41,555 nt of DNA, taken from an uncultured Eubacteriales bacterium (lineage in GTDB: Bacteria; Bacillota; Clostridia; Christensenellales; Aristaeellaceae). The notes beneath the pieces were generated by a model. That model did not search any database. It worked only from the letters and a program-made list of their open reading frames with translations, and was not told where the DNA came from. Positions 40,521-41,555 of the stretch are shown here, piece after piece. The stretch covers positions 1 through 41,555 of the forward strand of contig CADCJO010000031.1 of NCBI GenBank assembly GCA_902801765.1, in the 5' to 3' direction. Numbering within the stretch: the first letter of the stretch is position 1; the number at the start of each line of letters is the position of its first letter. The translations under genes and the position numbers were made by a program.

Positions 40521-40792
40521 AAAAACGCCCCAACGCACATGTTCTGTGCGCTGAGGCGGAATTTCCGTGGTGCCACTCAGCTTTGCTTTCATTGAAAGCA
40601 CGCTCTGCCGCGTACATCGTGATACGCGCCGCCTGGATAACGGGAGCGGTCGCCCGTCGCTGCCTACTCGCCTTCGCTTTCGGAGCGCCCTCCGGAGCCC
40701 ATTCACTTCCGCCGCCCGCGCCGCCGTCCCACTATCGGCGGCTCCCTTTGCCGTGCAATCGGAAGCTACTCTTCTCCATCGCTGGTTTGTGC
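40521..40792 (-). promoter_or_regulatory. T-box leader, tryptophan specifier (TGG)
   Basis: On the minus strand GCGATGGAGAAGAGTA (stem I start with the AGTA S-turn) is followed by AGGGAG, the terminal-loop region GATAGTGGGACGGCGGC, and GTGAATGGG, in which TGG (40701-40699) follows GAA and precedes a purine, the usual specifier setting, so it should read tRNA-Trp. GAGTGGCACCACGG (40578-40565) is the T-box sequence, slightly off consensus. The terminator is a 14-bp stem (CGCCTCAGCGCACA with TGTGCGTTGGGGCG, 40558-40526) followed by TTTTT. When uncharged tRNA-Trp accumulates, read-through into the transport operon is expected. This leader is the main evidence that the operon imports tryptophan or a precursor. 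Confidence 0.9.
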
Positions 40793-40796
40793 GTTT

Positions 40797-40825
40797 ATGA
40801 TACAATCTGGTCGATTATTTGTCAA
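40797..40825 (-). promoter_or_regulatory. Promoter of the T-box-controlled transport operon
   Basis: On the minus strand TTGACA (40825-40820) and TATCAT (40802-40797) are separated by 17 bases; transcription starts just before stem I of the T-box. Confidence 0.85.
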
Positions 40826-40865
40826 GAGAGAAATTGTTCTCTGATTGTTTTTCCTGTCCGACTGG

Positions 40866-41420
40866 TTATTTCAGGAATTTCAGCTTGGGCCTGATCCTGT
40901 TGCCGTAAAGCATCACGTAATAAATCAGCAGCCAATCGTACAGCATCATACAAAGAACATAAGCCGCCAGAAACAGGACGCTCAACAGAACGCCCATTTC
41001 CTCAAAGTCTTTCAGCACCGCCAGGACGGGGAACAGAAGCTGCAGCAGCGCGTACATGACCACCATCGAAACGGTGAACAGCGCGATTTTCGCCGCGATG
41101 CGCAGCGCCTTGGGCTTGAGCTTGTCCAGCCGCCATTTCACGATAGAATAATAGCCGATAAACAGATAAAAGAACGCCGCCTCCTTGTCAAAATCCAGCA
41201 TCAGCGCCAGCGCCGCCACGGCAAAAAACGTGGCCCAGGCAGCCTTTTCTCCGAATTCCAACAGAATGGGCAATAGCAGCAGCCCGCACAGCATGGGCAC
41301 CGCGTAGGTGGCAACGGGAATGACCCCGCCCAGCAGCAGGATGACCATCGACAGCCCCGCCGCCATGCCGCAGAACGCGATCATCATGCTCTGCTTCCGC
41401 GCCTTGGAATGGTTACTCAT
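40866..41420 (-). CDS. Integral membrane protein of unknown function
   Basis: The 184-residue protein has about five or six hydrophobic segments: MMIAFCGMAAGLSMVILLLG (about 12-31), VATYAVPMLCGLLLLPILLE, AAWATFFAVAALALML, AAFFYLFIGYYSIVKW, IALFTVSMVVMYALLQLLF and LLSVLFLAAYVLCMMLYDWL. Charged loops (RLDKLKPKALR) favour a cytoplasmic side by the positive-inside rule. The size and the GMAAGLSMVILLLGGVIP start resemble S-components of ECF-type transporters, but no family signature is certain. The start at 41420 has AAGGAGAG about 8 bases upstream. It lies upstream of the T-box promoter on the same strand, so it is not under that T-box. A partial hairpin-array repeat lies just beyond its start. 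Function not assigned. Confidence 0.7.
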   Translation of the reverse strand: MSNHSKARKQSMMIAFCGMAAGLSMVILLLGGVIPVATYAVPMLCGLLLLPILLEFGEKAAWATFFAVAALALMLDFDKEAAFFYLFIGYYSIVKWRLDKLKPKALRIAAKIALFTVSMVVMYALLQLLFPVLAVLKDFEEMGVLLSVLFLAAYVLCMMLYDWLLIYYVMLYGNRIRPKLKFLK

Positions 41421-41456
41421 GTAATTGCTCTCCTTGCTGATAACAATTGTACTTTG

Positions 41457-41555
41457 AAGGGCACTTTAATACACTACGGGGCGAGGGCCTATGCGGCCCT
41501 CGTGCACCTGCACCAGGAGATTTCATCTCCTGGACCTCAATAGCGGAAGCAGCAT
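41457..41555. repeat. Partial hairpin-array repeat (left end, running out of the window)
   Basis: It starts with GGGCACTTTAATACACTAC, one base different from the terminal repeat at 15795-16135, followed by GAGGGCC/GGCCCTC (as in that copy) and then CCAGGAGA/TCTCCTGG with a 36-base stretch (41512-41547) identical to 6062-6097. It therefore mixes modules of two other copies. Confidence 0.75.

Noticed and set aside
1-41555. CRISPR array
   Set aside because: The repeats seen are palindromic and dispersed; none is regularly spaced with unique spacers, and no cas gene is present.

Overview
The window looks like a GC-rich Clostridia-type Firmicute, probably from the gut or rumen. The evidence is two T-box leaders, a CIRCE/HrcA operator, TTGACA/TATAAT promoters with 17-base spacers, strong GGAGG ribosome binding sites, an AsnA-type asparagine synthetase, and the dispersed palindromic repeats usual in this group. 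No rRNA, tRNA, CRISPR array or complete insertion sequence was found. The species cannot be named from the sequence alone.

Left part (150-17731, all minus strand): a secreted solute-binding protein; an Mrp/Nbp35 ATPase; a 1114-residue fusion of acyl-AMP ligase, acyl carrier domain and alpha-oxoamine synthase; a short-chain dehydrogenase; a GNAT acetyltransferase; a 2463-residue cyclic beta-1,2-glucan synthase-like protein; and glucose-6-phosphate isomerase. The fusion protein and the dehydrogenase together suggest a route to sphinganine-like amino lipids.

Middle (17857-25934, plus strand): an extracellular polysaccharide locus with UDP-glucuronate decarboxylase, an initiating sugar-phosphate transferase, a split PssD/PssE glycosyltransferase, two GT4 glycosyltransferases, a Wzy-like polymerase and a secreted LRR/Ig-like protein. 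No flippase or chain-length regulator is present.

Right-middle (26173-31910): asnA; a candidate small RNA with its own consensus promoter and terminator; a T-box leader interrupted by a dispersed repeat; and downstream of it an unusual HTH-cupin-acyl-CoA synthetase fusion. Then come possible phage-gene remnants, a zinc-ribbon membrane protein, and a small gene whose expected start codon is ATC.

Right part (32193-41420): a secreted FMN/FAD reductase; htpG behind a perfect CIRCE; and a minus-strand transport operon (binding protein, frameshifted methyltransferase, permease, ATPase) behind a T-box whose specifier reads TGG, so probably a tryptophan transporter. A small membrane protein gene lies last.

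Gaps between genes carry hairpin-rich modular repeats. One copy (15795-16135) has perfect 19-base terminal inverted repeats, and stems differ between copies by paired changes. Parts of further copies lie at both window edges.
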